DNA of 15,053 nucleotides from Sphingomonadaceae bacterium (GTDB lineage Bacteria; Pseudomonadota; Alphaproteobacteria; Sphingomonadales; Sphingomonadaceae), in assembly GCA_019454625.1 (NCBI GenBank), contig JACFNY010000014.1, positions 1 to 15,053 of the forward strand. Reading direction: 5' to 3'. The notes below the pieces were generated by a model. The model ran no database searches. It saw nothing but the letters and a program-made list of their open reading frames with translations, and was not told the origin of the DNA. Below are positions 1 to 9,617 of this stretch, in pieces (positions within the stretch are counted from its first letter, which is position 1; each line of letters starts with the position of its first letter). Position numbers and translations under genes: made by a program.

Positions 1-39
1 TTCAAGAGCGCGCGTCCCTAAGCGGCAAACCGCATGAAG

Positions 40-363
40 TCAAGGCTTCCGGCTTGCCTGCCGGTCGCCGCCGAGCCCCAGGCGTTCGGCGACCGCATCG
101 ATGTCCGCGCCCTTCGGCACGACCAGCCAGGCGCCGGGGTTCGCAGCGTTCATGGCGACCACGCCGTTCTTCGGGCAGATGTCGAGGCAGCCGACCTCCA
201 CGATGCCGACGCCGGCCTTGCGGCCCTTGCCGCCGAATCCCTTCGCCCGAAGCGCTTTCGCGAGGGACTTGCGGCCGTTTTCCCCGAAGCCTCCGCCGAG
301 CTTCCGGGAGCACTTCCTGCAAATCAGGATGGTGGCTTCCCACCGGGCCGGGACCGTTTTCAT
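40..363 (-). CDS. (2Fe-2S) ferredoxin-like protein, thioredoxin-fold type
   Basis: A 107-residue protein resembling small thioredoxin-fold (2Fe-2S) ferredoxins found in proteobacteria, which are presumed electron carriers in the cytoplasm. Four cysteines are visible: C15 and C18 in a CxxC motif near the N-terminus, and C59 and C63 in GCLDICPKNGV, a Cx3C motif typical of the second half of this cluster fold. The C-terminal part contains the usual WLVVPKGADIDAVAERL segment seen in such proteins. No signal peptide or membrane segment is present. It starts at ATG 361-363; the upstream Shine-Dalgarno is weak. It diverges from the metallophosphoesterase across about 90 bp. The redox partner cannot be inferred. 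The family call is fairly sure; the physiological role is unknown. Confidence 0.85.
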   Translation of the reverse strand: MKTVPARWEATILICRKCSRKLGGGFGENGRKSLAKALRAKGFGGKGRKAGVGIVEVGCLDICPKNGVVAMNAANPGAWLVVPKGADIDAVAERLGLGGDRQASRKP

Positions 364-388
364 ACGTTCTCATGTGTGGTCCCGCGGC

Positions 389-410
389 CGGGCGGACAAG
401 AGACCGCCCG
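389..410. other. Inverted repeat in the divergent ferredoxin/phosphatase intergenic region
   Basis: A perfect 7-bp inverted repeat (CGGGCGG at 389-395, CCGCCCG at 404-410) with an 8-nt spacer lies between two divergent starts. It could form a hairpin in the phosphatase leader or act as an operator. No T-run follows, so it is not a typical terminator. Its function is unknown. Confidence 0.3.
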
Positions 411-453
411 CAGCACCGACACACCGGCTTGCCCGCCGCGCCGCGTGCATTAC

Positions 454-1218
454 ATGGGCGCAATGCTGTCCCGCTTCCGATCCCGCCCCAAACGCATCGA
501 CCGCCTGCCGGAAGGCCTGCGCCTCTATGCGATCGGCGACATCCACGGCCGCCGCGACCTGATGGACGCGCTGCTCGGCCGGATCGACGCCGATCTCGCG
601 GGCTGGAGCGGAGATTCGGAGATCGTCTTCCTCGGCGACTACGTCGACCGGGGGAGCGCGTCGGCCGCCGTGCTCGACCGGCTCGTGGAGGGACCGCCCC
701 GGGGCCGACGCTGGACGCTGCTCAAGGGCAACCACGAATCGATCCTCTCCCACCTCGTCAGCGGCCACCCGCGCGAGGATGACTCGCTCTATCCCGCATG
801 GCTGGCCCACGGCGGCCGCGAGACGCTGGCGAGCTACGGGCTCCCTGCGGTGCTCGCCTTCGGCGACGACGAGGCCGCCGCGCTCGGCGCGCTCCGCGAG
901 GCGATGCCGCGCGCGCATGTCGAGCTTCTCGAATCGCTGGCGCTGATGCGCCGCGAAGGCGACTATCTGTTCGTCCACGCGGGCATCCGCCCCGGCGTGC
1001 CGATGGAGGAGCAGCGCCAGCGCGACCTTATCTGGATTCGCGAGGCGTTCCTCGAACACAAGGGCGATCACGGCTTCCACGTCGTGCACGGCCACTCGAT
1101 CACGCGCGACGTGGACGCGCAGGCGAACCGCACCGGCATCGACACCGGCGCCTACGCCACCGGCCGCCTCACTGCGATGGTGCTGGAAGGCGACACGCGC
1201 CGGTTTCTTTCGACCTGA
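454..1218 (+). CDS. Metallophosphoesterase, PPP-type serine/threonine phosphatase family
   Basis: A 254-residue calcineurin-like phosphoesterase. The dinuclear-metal signature motifs are all present in order: GDIHGR (28-33), GDYVDRG (61-67), GNHE (92-95), VHAG (174-177) and VHGH (211-214). This matches the bacterial PPP family (PrpA/PrpB- and lambda-phosphatase-like), which hydrolyse phosphoserine, phosphothreonine or small phosphoesters; the true substrate is not visible. No signal peptide is present, so it is probably cytoplasmic. The frame stays open far upstream (to 34), but that part is antisense to the ferredoxin gene. I therefore take ATG 454, with ATG 463 a close alternative; neither has a strong Shine-Dalgarno. 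Its stop lies only 4 bp from the convergent galE stop. Confidence 0.87.
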   Translation: MGAMLSRFRSRPKRIDRLPEGLRLYAIGDIHGRRDLMDALLGRIDADLAGWSGDSEIVFLGDYVDRGSASAAVLDRLVEGPPRGRRWTLLKGNHESILSHLVSGHPREDDSLYPAWLAHGGRETLASYGLPAVLAFGDDEAAALGALREAMPRAHVELLESLALMRREGDYLFVHAGIRPGVPMEEQRQRDLIWIREAFLEHKGDHGFHVVHGHSITRDVDAQANRTGIDTGAYATGRLTAMVLEGDTRRFLST

Positions 1219-1222
1219 CAGG

Positions 1223-2209
1223 TCAGCCGCGTGCGGCGAGTTTTTCTTCCCATGCGAGCGCGTGGGAGACGATCGTATCGAGATTGCCGTGGCGCGGCTG
1301 CCAGCGGAAGGTTTCGAGGATCTTCGCGTTTTCAGCCACCAGCGCATCGGGATCGCCCGCGCGGCGCGGCTCCATGCGCCGCTCGATGGACTTGCCTGAG
1401 ACGCGCTCGACCGCGTCGAGCACTTCCAGCACCGAGAAGCCCCGGTTGTAGCCGCAGTTGAGCGTCACCGACTCCTCCGGGCGTTCCATCAGCCAATCCA
1501 GCGCCAGCACGTGCGCACCGGCAAGGTCGCTGACGTGGATATAGTCGCGCACGCCGGTGCCGTCCGGCGTCGCATAGTCCGTGCCGAACACCGAGACATG
1601 GGACCGCTTGCCCGTCGCCGCCTCGACCGCGACCTTGATGAGATGCGTCGCCCCCGCCGTCGACTGGCCGGTGCGCCCCGCCGGGTCCGCGCCCGCCACG
1701 TTGAAGTAGCGCAGCGCAGCGTAGTTGATCGGGTGCGCGGCCGCGACGTCCGCCAGCATGAGCTCCGTCATCAGCTTCGAGGTGCCGTAAGGATTGATGG
1801 GGAGGCGCGGCGTCTCCTCGTCCACGGGCGTATACTCCGGGATGCCGTACACCGCCGCGGTCGACGAGAAGATGAAGTGCTTCACACCGCTGCGCACCGC
1901 CGATTCGATCAGCGTGCGGCTCGCTGCCGTGTTGTTGCGGTAGTATTTCAGCGGATCGCTGACCGATTCCGGCACCACCACCGATCCCGCGAAGTGCATG
2001 ATCGCCTTTATGCCCTGCTCGGCGATGATCCGGTCCACCAGCGCCTCGTCGGCGACGTTGCCCTCGTAGAAGGGCACGTCCTCCGGCACCGCCCAGCGGA
2101 AGCCGGTGACAAGATTGTCGATCACGGAGACCCGGTGGCCCGCATCCTTCAGCGCCAGCACCGCATGGCTGCCGATATACCCCGCGCCGCCCGTCACCAG
2201 AACCGTCAT
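1223..2209 (-). CDS. galE: UDP-glucose 4-epimerase
   Basis: A 328-residue extended short-chain dehydrogenase that interconverts UDP-glucose and UDP-galactose with bound NAD. It supplies galactosyl precursors for cell-surface polysaccharide. The N-terminal Rossmann motif GGAGYIGS is at residues 7-14, followed by the acidic IDNL segment (30-33). The SST motif is at 115-117 and the catalytic YxxxK is Y141/K145 (NPYGTSK). The C-terminal half carries the GalE-typical segments for sugar-nucleotide binding (RYFNVAGADP, GTDYATPDGTGVRDYIHVSDL). Length is normal for bacterial GalE. It starts at ATG 2207-2209 with a clear AGGAG about 7 nt upstream. The stop faces the phosphatase stop across 4 bp. It stands alone, not in a gal or exopolysaccharide cluster, so the pathway is open. 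Confidence 0.95.
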   Translation of the reverse strand: MTVLVTGGAGYIGSHAVLALKDAGHRVSVIDNLVTGFRWAVPEDVPFYEGNVADEALVDRIIAEQGIKAIMHFAGSVVVPESVSDPLKYYRNNTAASRTLIESAVRSGVKHFIFSSTAAVYGIPEYTPVDEETPRLPINPYGTSKLMTELMLADVAAAHPINYAALRYFNVAGADPAGRTGQSTAGATHLIKVAVEAATGKRSHVSVFGTDYATPDGTGVRDYIHVSDLAGAHVLALDWLMERPEESVTLNCGYNRGFSVLEVLDAVERVSGKSIERRMEPRRAGDPDALVAENAKILETFRWQPRHGNLDTIVSHALAWEEKLAARG

Positions 2210-2341
2210 GTCGCCACTCCTGCCTCAAGCCCTTGCCCGATATGCGGACACGGAGGGCCCGGCAAGCCGTTCAGGCACATGAAAGCTGTGAAGCTACAGA
2301 ATGATGCGATAGACTCGCTCAATCGTTTCAGGGGAACCGCA

Positions 2342-2935
2342 ATGCAGAAACAGGCCCTTGCGCTCACCGCGCTCGCACTTCTCGCCGCCTGCACCACCAA
2401 CCGTTTCGAGGCCGACGTCACACGCTTCCACATGACGCCGCCGGGGCTGCGCGGCAGCATCTATCTCGAACCCATCGACAAGGCCGCGGCCGGAACGCTC
2501 GAGTTCCAGAACCATGCGTCGGTCGTCGGCACCGAGCTTGCCGAGCACGGCTTCGCGCCTGCCGAGGCGCGCGAAGGCGCGGAGTACATCGGCGTCCTCG
2601 CCTACGGCCAGACCGTGCGTGAAGGCGTCGGCGGCGGCTCGCCCGTCACGATCGGCATCGGCGGCGGCACGTTCGGCAAGAACGTCGGTGTCGGCCTCGG
2701 CACCAGCTTCGGCGTCGGCGAGAAGAAGAGCAGGGCAACCGCGATCAACATGCTTGCGCTCAAGATCGAGCGTGCGTCCGACAAGAGCGTCGTGTGGGAA
2801 GGCCGCGCCGTCGCGGAAGCGGGCAGCACCTCGCGCTACGGGCCGCTGTCTGCGGCCATGCCCGCGCTTGCCGATGCACTTTTGCGTGACTTTCCGGGCA
2901 CGTCGGGCCAAACGGTGACATACAAATCCCAGTAA
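2342..2935 (+). CDS. DUF4136 domain-containing lipoprotein
   Basis: A 197-residue predicted lipoprotein. The N-terminus is a short hydrophobic signal ending in the lipobox LLAAC with C17 as the acylated cysteine. The next residue is Thr rather than Asp, which fits outer-membrane sorting. The mature part (FEADVTRFH, then EFQNHASVVGTELAEHGF) resembles DUF4136 proteins, a family of unknown function common in alphaproteobacteria. A glycine-rich stretch (about 97-126) sits in the middle. An in-frame ATG at 2279 exists, but ATG 2342 is preferred because it directly precedes the signal peptide and follows AGGGGA at a good distance. The M14 peptidase gene follows 21 bp downstream on the same strand. 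The role is unknown. Confidence 0.85.
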   Translation: MQKQALALTALALLAACTTNRFEADVTRFHMTPPGLRGSIYLEPIDKAAAGTLEFQNHASVVGTELAEHGFAPAEAREGAEYIGVLAYGQTVREGVGGGSPVTIGIGGGTFGKNVGVGLGTSFGVGEKKSRATAINMLALKIERASDKSVVWEGRAVAEAGSTSRYGPLSAAMPALADALLRDFPGTSGQTVTYKSQ

Positions 2936-2956
2936 GCCCCGCGCAGCAGGAGTTTC

Positions 2957-4093
2957 ATGGCCGTCACCGTTTCCGCCGCCTTCGACGGCGGCAATATCGC
3001 AGTCACGCGCGCCGGGCGCGCGGACGACATCGTGCTTACCATTCCGCGCGACCACATGTCGGAATTCGCGCAGTGGTTCTATTTCCGCCTGTCCGGCGTG
3101 CGCGGCGAGCCCTGCGTCATCCGCCTCACGGGCCTCGAGGCCTCCGCCTATCCCGGCGGCTGGCCCGATTACCGCGCGGTCGTCTCCTCCGACCGCAGCG
3201 ACTGGCGGCGCGCCGATACGACCTACGACAAGGCCGCGGACGGCGGCACGCTCACGATTCGGCTGACGCCCGAGCAAGATAGCGTCTGGATCGCCTATTT
3301 CGCGCCCTACGGCATGGAGCGGCACAACGATCTCGTCGCCCGCATCGGCCGCGCGCCGGGCGTGACCGGCGAGGTGATCGGAAAGACGCTCGACGGACAG
3401 GACATGGACCTGCTGACGATCGGCGAAGGCCCGGTGAACCTGTGGTTCATCGCACGCCAGCACCCCGGCGAGACGATGGCCGAATGGTGGATGGAAGGCG
3501 CGCTCGAACGCCTGATCGACCCGGCCGACCCCGTGGCCCGCGCGCTCCGCGCCAGGGCCACGCTGCGCTTCGTTCCCAACATGAACCCGGACGGCTCGCG
3601 GCGCGGGCATCTGCGCACGAACGCCGTCGGCGTGAACCTCAACCGCGAATGGGCGTCGCCGTCGCTCGAACGCAGCCCCGAGGTCCATTCGGTGCTCGCC
3701 CGCATGGACCGCGACAAGCCGGACTTCGTGCTCGACGTCCACGGCGACGAGGCGATCCCCAACAACTTTCTCGCGGGTTTCGAGGGCATCCCCTCGATCA
3801 CTGAGGCGATGACCGACCGGCTCGCCGCCTACATCGCCGTCCTCGATCGAATCTCGCCAGATTTCCAGACCGTCGACGGCTACGAGATCCCGCCGCCCGG
3901 CAAGGCGAACCTCACGATCGCCACCAACGCGCTCGCCGAGCGCTTCGGCTGCCTGTCGATGACGCTGGAAATGCCGTTCAAGGACGCGAACGTCGCGCCA
4001 GACCCCGTCTACGGCTGGTCGCCCGCGCGTTCGAAGGCGCTGGGGCGCGATTGCCTCGCCGCCGCGCTCGAAGTGCTTCCCCAACTCCGCTGA
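2957..4093 (+). CDS. M14-family cytosolic-type zinc carboxypeptidase
   Basis: A 378-residue M14 peptidase related to the cytosolic carboxypeptidase (CCP) branch. Residues 1-120 form the beta-rich N-terminal domain typical of this branch. The catalytic domain follows, with zinc ligands H169 and E172 in HPGE and H262 in DVHGDE. Substrate-binding NPDGSRRG is at 210-217, NLNREW at 227-232, and the probable catalytic glutamate is E338 in MTLEMPFKD. It has no signal peptide, so it should act in the cytoplasm. Eukaryotic relatives remove glutamates from tubulin tails; bacterial substrates are mostly unknown. It starts at ATG 2957 with AGGAG just upstream. It lies between the DUF4136 gene and gpmA on the same strand, with short gaps, so co-transcription is plausible. 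Confidence 0.9.
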   Translation: MAVTVSAAFDGGNIAVTRAGRADDIVLTIPRDHMSEFAQWFYFRLSGVRGEPCVIRLTGLEASAYPGGWPDYRAVVSSDRSDWRRADTTYDKAADGGTLTIRLTPEQDSVWIAYFAPYGMERHNDLVARIGRAPGVTGEVIGKTLDGQDMDLLTIGEGPVNLWFIARQHPGETMAEWWMEGALERLIDPADPVARALRARATLRFVPNMNPDGSRRGHLRTNAVGVNLNREWASPSLERSPEVHSVLARMDRDKPDFVLDVHGDEAIPNNFLAGFEGIPSITEAMTDRLAAYIAVLDRISPDFQTVDGYEIPPPGKANLTIATNALAERFGCLSMTLEMPFKDANVAPDPVYGWSPARSKALGRDCLAAALEVLPQLR

Positions 4094-4110
4094 ATCATCA
4101 GGATCAAACA

Positions 4111-4800
4111 ATGCCCCGTCTCGTACTGCTGCGCCACGGCCAGTCGGCCTGGAACCTCGAGAACCGCTTCACCGGCTGGTGGGACGTCGACGTCACCGAA
4201 CAGGGCGCCGCCGAAGCCCGCGCCGCGGGCCGCCTGCTCGCGGGCGCGGGCTTCGATTTCGACACCTGCTTCACCAGCGTCCAGACCCGCGCGATCAAGA
4301 CGCTCAACCTCGTTCTGGAAGAAATGGGCCGCCTCTGGCTTCCCGTCACCAAGGACTGGCGGCTCAACGAGCGCCACTACGGCGGGCTCACCGGGCTCAA
4401 CAAACAGCAGATGGTCGACAAGGTGGGCGCGGAGCAGGTGCACATCTGGCGCCGCAGCTTCGACATGCCGCCCCCCGAGCTTGAAGCGGGCAGCGAATTC
4501 GACGTTTCGAAGGACCGCCGCTACGCGGGCGTCGCCGTGCCGCGCACCGAGAGCCTCAAGGACACGATCGCCCGCGTGCTGCCCTACTGGGACGCCGCGA
4601 TCGCGCCGCGCCTGAAAGCCGGCGAGCGCGTCGTGATCTCCGCGCACGGCAACAGCCTGCGCGCGCTCGTGAAGCACCTGTCCGGCATTTCCGACGACGA
4701 GATCCCGACGCTCGAAATCCCGACCGGCCAGCCGCTCGTCTACGAGCTCGACGCCGACCTCAGGGAAATCGAGCGCTATTACCTGAAAGACCGCGCCTAG
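4111..4800 (+). CDS. gpmA: 2,3-bisphosphoglycerate-dependent phosphoglycerate mutase
   Basis: A 229-residue glycolytic/gluconeogenic enzyme interconverting 3- and 2-phosphoglycerate through a phosphohistidine. The histidine phosphatase motif LLRHGQS contains the phosphorylated H9. Further dPGM landmarks are [15 protein letters not shown] (18-32), [15 protein letters not shown] with acid E87, and the second catalytic H179 in [14 protein letters not shown]. The dPGM-specific insert (about 100-145) is complete, which separates it from generic phosphatases of this superfamily. It starts at ATG 4111 after an AGGATC-type Shine-Dalgarno, 17 bp after the M14 stop. Its TAG stop overlaps the stop of the convergent amidohydrolase gene (CTAG 4797-4800). 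Confidence 0.95.
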   Translation: MPRLVLLRHGQSAWNLENRFTGWWDVDVTEQGAAEARAAGRLLAGAGFDFDTCFTSVQTRAIKTLNLVLEEMGRLWLPVTKDWRLNERHYGGLTGLNKQQMVDKVGAEQVHIWRRSFDMPPPELEAGSEFDVSKDRRYAGVAVPRTESLKDTIARVLPYWDAAIAPRLKAGERVVISAHGNSLRALVKHLSGISDDEIPTLEIPTGQPLVYELDADLREIERYYLKDRA

Positions 4801-6107
4801 CGCTTGCCCAGAACCGTCTGCGCCGCCGTCACCATCGCCTCGACGCCGGCGCGGATCGTCGGCTCGGGGTCGGGCGCGAACTTCGAGGAATGGAGCGAGG
4901 GCAGCTTCGTCGGGTCGCCGCCCGCCGCGTCATGGGTCGATTGCCTGACCGCGCCGACGCGGAACAGCGTGCTCTCGATGCTCCTGTCCGCGCGATAATA
5001 GCGGCTGAAGTCCTCGCCGCCCATTTCCGGGCGATAGGGCTTCACCTTGTCCGCACCAAAGCGCGCGACGAAGGCATCCTTGATCGAGCCCGTCTGCGTC
5101 GGCGTATTGTAGGTGGCGGGCGTGAACTGGTCCGCCACCGTCACCACCGGCATCAGGTCATCGGGCATCCCCGCCGCGATCGCCTCGCCGCGCGCGATCC
5201 GTGCGATGCCGTCCAGCAGGAACTGCCGCATCTCGTCCGAATAGCTGCGCACGGTGAGCTGGAGATGCGCCGCGTTGGAGATGATGTTGTGCTTCGTGCC
5301 CGCGTTGAACGCGCCCACCGTCACCACCGCGGGCGTCTGCGGATCGGTCTCGCGGCTGACGAGCGTCTGCAGCGCGCCGACGATGCGGCTGGCGAGCACG
5401 ATCGGGTCCTTCGTGGTGTGCGGATAGGCGCCGTGGCCGCCCTTGCCCTTCACCTCGATATCGACCGAATCGACGTTCGCCATGACGAAGCCGTCCGAAA
5501 TGCCGAGCGTGCCAGCCGGCAGCGTCGCGCTGTCGTGCAGGCCGATCACGTGCGCGGGCTTCGGAAAGCGTTCGTAGAGGCCGTCCGCCAGCATGTCGCG
5601 CGCGCCGCTGCCCATCTCCTCGGCGGGCTGCATGATGACGACGAGCGTGCCCGACCATTCGGCCTTCGTCGCCGCCAGCCGCCGCGCGGTGCCGATCATG
5701 CTCGTCATGTGGATGTCGTGCCCGCAAGCGTGCATCACGCCGGAGGCGCCGACACCCGGAACCTGAATGGTCTTCCTGCTGGCATAGGGCAGGCCGGTTT
5801 CCTCGGTGACGGGCAGCGCATCCATATCCGCGCGCAGCATCACCACCGGTCCGTCGCCGTTCTTCAGGACCGCGACGACGCCGGTCTTGCCGACACCAGT
5901 CGTCACCGTGAATCCCGCTTTCTTCAGCTCCGCCGCCATGCGCGCGGAGGTTTCCACCTCCTGGAACGAAACCTCGGGATTGGCGTGCAGATGCTTGTAG
6001 AGCGCCACCAGATAGGGCGTATCCGCCGCGACCGCATCGGTGAGCGCATCGGCGGCGGCGGGCCCGGCGAATCCCATGAAAACGGCGGCGGCAACGAAAC
6101 GGCGCAT
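4797..6107 (-). CDS. M20-family amidohydrolase, exported (N-acyl amino acid / hippurate hydrolase-like)
   Basis: A 436-residue M20D-type metallohydrolase, the group that cleaves N-acyl or N-aryl amino acids. It has an N-terminal signal peptide (MRRF, hydrophobic core, cleavage near AAA-DA at 17-21), so it is probably periplasmic. Metal-site motifs are HACGHD (126-131), the EE pair 163-164 in [11 protein letters not shown]191 in GLHDSA, and the C-terminal LHSSKF (405-410). The dimerisation-domain motif GGHGAYPH is at 223-230 and [10 protein letters not shown] at 362-371. It starts at ATG 6105-6107 with a strong GGGGAGA upstream. The substrate cannot be read from the sequence. It diverges from the oxygenase gene across 248 bp. 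Confidence 0.93.
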   Translation of the reverse strand: MRRFVAAAVFMGFAGPAAADALTDAVAADTPYLVALYKHLHANPEVSFQEVETSARMAAELKKAGFTVTTGVGKTGVVAVLKNGDGPVVMLRADMDALPVTEETGLPYASRKTIQVPGVGASGVMHACGHDIHMTSMIGTARRLAATKAEWSGTLVVIMQPAEEMGSGARDMLADGLYERFPKPAHVIGLHDSATLPAGTLGISDGFVMANVDSVDIEVKGKGGHGAYPHTTKDPIVLASRIVGALQTLVSRETDPQTPAVVTVGAFNAGTKHNIISNAAHLQLTVRSYSDEMRQFLLDGIARIARGEAIAAGMPDDLMPVVTVADQFTPATYNTPTQTGSIKDAFVARFGADKVKPYRPEMGGEDFSRYYRADRSIESTLFRVGAVRQSTHDAAGGDPTKLPSLHSSKFAPDPEPTIRAGVEAMVTAAQTVLGKR

Positions 6108-6156
6108 CGGCTTCTCCCCATTCGAAGCGACGACCCTAAAGGCTCGTTTCGCAAAA

Positions 6157-6172
6157 GTCCTTTTGAAAGGAC
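6157..6172. other. Short inverted repeat upstream of the amidohydrolase
   Basis: GTCCTTT and AAAGGAC form a perfect 7-bp inverted repeat separated by TG. It lies 50 bp upstream of the amidohydrolase start, between divergent genes. It is AT-richer than its surroundings, so it could be an operator or overlap a promoter. No regulator can be named. Confidence 0.3.
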
Positions 6173-6189
6173 CGCATATCCTGTGGAAA

Positions 6190-6221
6190 GGGCCGCGCCG
6201 GCATAGTATCCGGCGCGGCCC
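6190..6221. other. Strong 12-bp hairpin in divergent intergenic region
   Basis: GGGCCGCGCCGG (6190-6201) and CCGGCGCGGCCC (6210-6221) are perfect reverse complements around the 8-nt loop CATAGTAT. There is no T-run on either side. It sits between two divergently read genes, where a terminator is not expected. It could be a leader structure of either mRNA, a regulatory site or a dispersed palindrome. Confidence 0.45.
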
Positions 6222-6355
6222 ACTCCTTCGGGCAGGGTGACCCGCGCACGTTGGGGGCAGAAATCGCGCGAGTCGGATGAAACAACACCGGACGCGACAA
6301 GCGGTTCCCTCCGCGCTAAGATTTCCCTTGCGAAAAGAGCATCAGGGCCCGCGAG

Positions 6356-7291
6356 ATGATCACCTTGACCGCCGACCGACTGAGCCCCGTTTCGATGGAG
6401 AGTCGCCCCGCCGATTTTTCGCCCCAGCTGATGCACGACTTCCGGACATACGGCTTCGGCGTCGTGACGGATCACGGCATCCCGGCGGAAGCCATACGCG
6501 AGGCCGAGGCGGCGGCGCGGCGGCTGTTCGCGCTGCCCGATGCGGCGAAGCGGCAATGGCACATAAAGGGCACCGGCGGCGCGCGCGGCTATACGCCGTT
6601 CGGCGTCGAGGCCGCGAAGGATGCGGCGGAGGTGGACCAGAAGGAGTTCTGGCACGTCGGGCGGGAGCTTCCCGCCGGGCACCGCTACGCCGCCGACATG
6701 CCGCCGAACATCTGGCCCGACGTCCCGGGCTTCCGCGAGGCGGCGCTCGGCATCTTCGCGGCGTTCGAAGCGGCAGGCGCCCGCCTCCTCGAAGCCATCG
6801 CCATCGGCCTCGATCTCCCGCCCGACTTTTTCGCGGCCCCCACGCGCGACGGCAACAGCGTGCTCCGTTTCCTGCACTATCCGCCCCAGCCTGCGGCCCC
6901 GAGCGGCATCCGCGCCGCCGCGCACGAGGACATCAACGTCATCACGCTGCTGCTGGGCGCGGAAGAAGCCGGCCTCGAACTGCTGACGCGCGAAGGCGCA
7001 TGGCTTCCGGTGAAGCCGCCCGAAGGCGCACTCGTCGTCAATATCGGCGACATGCTGCAGCGACTCACCAACCACGTGCTGCCATCGACGACGCACCGCG
7101 TCGCCAATCCGGTCGGCGAGGCGGCAAAGCGCGCGCGCTACTCGATGCCGTTCTTCCTGCACTTCGCGCCCGACTATCTGATCGAGACGCTGCCGGGGTG
7201 CATCACGCCGGACAATCCCGACCGTTACCCCGAGGGCCTGACCGCCAACGCCTACCTGCTGCAACGCCTTCGGGAGATCAGGCTTCTTTAG
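6356..7291 (+). CDS. 2-oxoglutarate/Fe(II)-dependent oxygenase, isopenicillin N synthase family
   Basis: A 311-residue soluble oxygenase of the isopenicillin N synthase-like superfamily. The N-terminal DIOX_N-type region includes the FRTYGFGVVTDHGIP segment (29-43). In the double-stranded beta-helix, the iron triad is H190 and D192 (AAHEDIN) with H247 (TTHRVANP), and the 2-oxoglutarate-binding R261xS263 is in KRARYSMPFF. Members hydroxylate, desaturate or cyclise small molecules; the substrate here is unknown, and ordinary sphingomonads carry such genes outside antibiotic clusters. It starts at ATG 6356; the Shine-Dalgarno is weak. An AraC-type regulator gene follows 89 bp downstream with a hairpin between. 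Confidence 0.92.
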   Translation: MITLTADRLSPVSMESRPADFSPQLMHDFRTYGFGVVTDHGIPAEAIREAEAAARRLFALPDAAKRQWHIKGTGGARGYTPFGVEAAKDAAEVDQKEFWHVGRELPAGHRYAADMPPNIWPDVPGFREAALGIFAAFEAAGARLLEAIAIGLDLPPDFFAAPTRDGNSVLRFLHYPPQPAAPSGIRAAAHEDINVITLLLGAEEAGLELLTREGAWLPVKPPEGALVVNIGDMLQRLTNHVLPSTTHRVANPVGEAAKRARYSMPFFLHFAPDYLIETLPGCITPDNPDRYPEGLTANAYLLQRLREIRLL

Positions 7292-7292
7292 A

Positions 7293-7316
7293 ATCCGCAG
7301 GATTTTTCTTGCGGAT
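7293..7316 (+). terminator. Hairpin just after the oxygenase stop, possible terminator
   Basis: Two bases after the TAG stop (7289-7291), 7293-7302 and 7307-7316 pair over ten positions, one of them a G-U, around a TTTT loop. No T-run follows the 3' arm, so it may slow or end transcription, or protect the 3' end, but it is not a canonical intrinsic terminator. Confidence 0.35.
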
Positions 7317-7380
7317 GCGGAACAATACGCGTTCGTAATCAGTTGCGCCACGTAACATAATCGAGCCGGAAGAGCCGTTC

Positions 7381-8223
7381 ATGCTGCAGTCGCGCAACTA
7401 TGCTCCCTCGTCGCACCTCGCGCCCTATATCGCGCGCCACTATGTGTTCCGGGCGCCGCTACCCCCCGATTTCACCATGATCGACCGGCTGCTCGCCGAA
7501 ACCGCGTTCATCCGTATCCTCATCACCGGCGACTGGGCGGCGGAAACCGCGCCGGGGCAGTGGGAGCGGCCGGGCGACGTGCTGTTCTTCGGCGCCAATG
7601 CGCGGCCGTTCAAGGTGCGGGTGCGCGGCCCCTTCTTCATCGTCGGCATCGCGCTGCGTCCATCGGGCTGGCGCGCGCTTTCGGGCCACCCGGCCTCGGA
7701 CTTCGCGGACCGCATGGTGCGGCTCGCCGATGTTTGGAACGAAGATGCCGAGGCGCAGCTTGCGACCGTTGCAAAGCTGACAGACGACGATGCGATCGTC
7801 TCGATCTGCGAGGAGGCGATCACCGCGCAGCTGAAGATGTCGGCATCGGGGCGCGTGAACGCCGCCATGCAGCATCTCGAAACCGTCGCGCGCCTCGACA
7901 GCGCGACGCGCGTCGAAGACCTCGCCGAGCAGCTCGGCATCTCGTCGCGCCAACTCGAGCGCCTGTCGACGGCGCATTTCGGGCACACGCCGAAAACCGT
8001 GATGCGCCGCAGCCGGTTCCTCGACATGGCCGCCGCGATGCGCGGCCTCGGCGATCCGGACGACGAGTATCTCGCCGCGCTGCGCTATTTCGACCAGTCG
8101 CACCGCACGCGCGAGTTCAAGCACTTCATCGGCATGACGCCAGCCGAATTCGAACGCACCCCAACGCCGCTGCTCGATGCGGGAATCCAGCTCCGGCAGG
8201 ACCGCAAGCACCACACGTACTGA
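7381..8223 (+). CDS. AraC-family helix-turn-helix transcriptional regulator
   Basis: A 280-residue regulator. Residues 1-150 form an N-terminal sensing domain resembling the cupin-like segment of AraC-type proteins (WERPGDVLFFGANARPFKV). The C-terminal third is the DNA-binding domain: the first helix-turn-helix is VEDLAEQLGISSRQLERL (178-195), and the second lies around YFDQSHRTREFKHFIGMTPAEF (236-257). The F-x-Q-S-H-x-x-R-x-F-K-x-x-x-G-x-x-P signature is characteristic of AraC/XylS proteins. It starts at ATG 7381, preceded by GGAAGAG. It follows the oxygenase gene on the same strand, so it might control it, but that is inference from position only. Its stop is 16 bp from the convergent purB stop. 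Confidence 0.9.
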   Translation: MLQSRNYAPSSHLAPYIARHYVFRAPLPPDFTMIDRLLAETAFIRILITGDWAAETAPGQWERPGDVLFFGANARPFKVRVRGPFFIVGIALRPSGWRALSGHPASDFADRMVRLADVWNEDAEAQLATVAKLTDDDAIVSICEEAITAQLKMSASGRVNAAMQHLETVARLDSATRVEDLAEQLGISSRQLERLSTAHFGHTPKTVMRRSRFLDMAAAMRGLGDPDDEYLAALRYFDQSHRTREFKHFIGMTPAEFERTPTPLLDAGIQLRQDRKHHTY

Positions 8224-8239
8224 GCGGCGCGCCTTCCCC

Positions 8240-9541
<1,302 letters not shown>

Positions 9542-9617
9542 GCGTGGAGCTCCTGTCAGGGTCGCGCGGTTAGCAGACGGGGCCTCACGTTTCCAGAGCG
9601 GGTTGGTCCGAAGCCTG

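Noticed and set aside
1..21. Possible 3' end of a + strand gene (six codons then TAA at 19-21)
   Set aside because: Too short to recognise, and equally likely to be chance or intergenic sequence.
34..453. Upstream extension of the phosphatase frame
   Set aside because: This part is antisense to the ferredoxin gene and shows no phosphatase-family sequence; the motifs begin after 454.
2294..4111. 605-codon open frame on the - strand
   Set aside because: It is antisense to the DUF4136 and M14 genes, both with clear motifs. The product is rich in Arg, His and Gly with no domain, typical of GC-rich shadow frames.
4890..6206. 438-codon open frame on the + strand
   Set aside because: It is antisense to the amidohydrolase, which has complete M20 motifs and a signal peptide. 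The product is Arg/His-rich and shows no family features.
6356..7291. Oxygenase considered as a true isopenicillin N synthase in a beta-lactam cluster
   Set aside because: Only the superfamily motifs are present, and no peptide synthetase, epimerase or other cluster genes lie nearby.
5924..7351. 475-codon open frame on the - strand
   Set aside because: It runs antisense across the oxygenase gene and into the amidohydrolase in the wrong frame. No recognisable domain.
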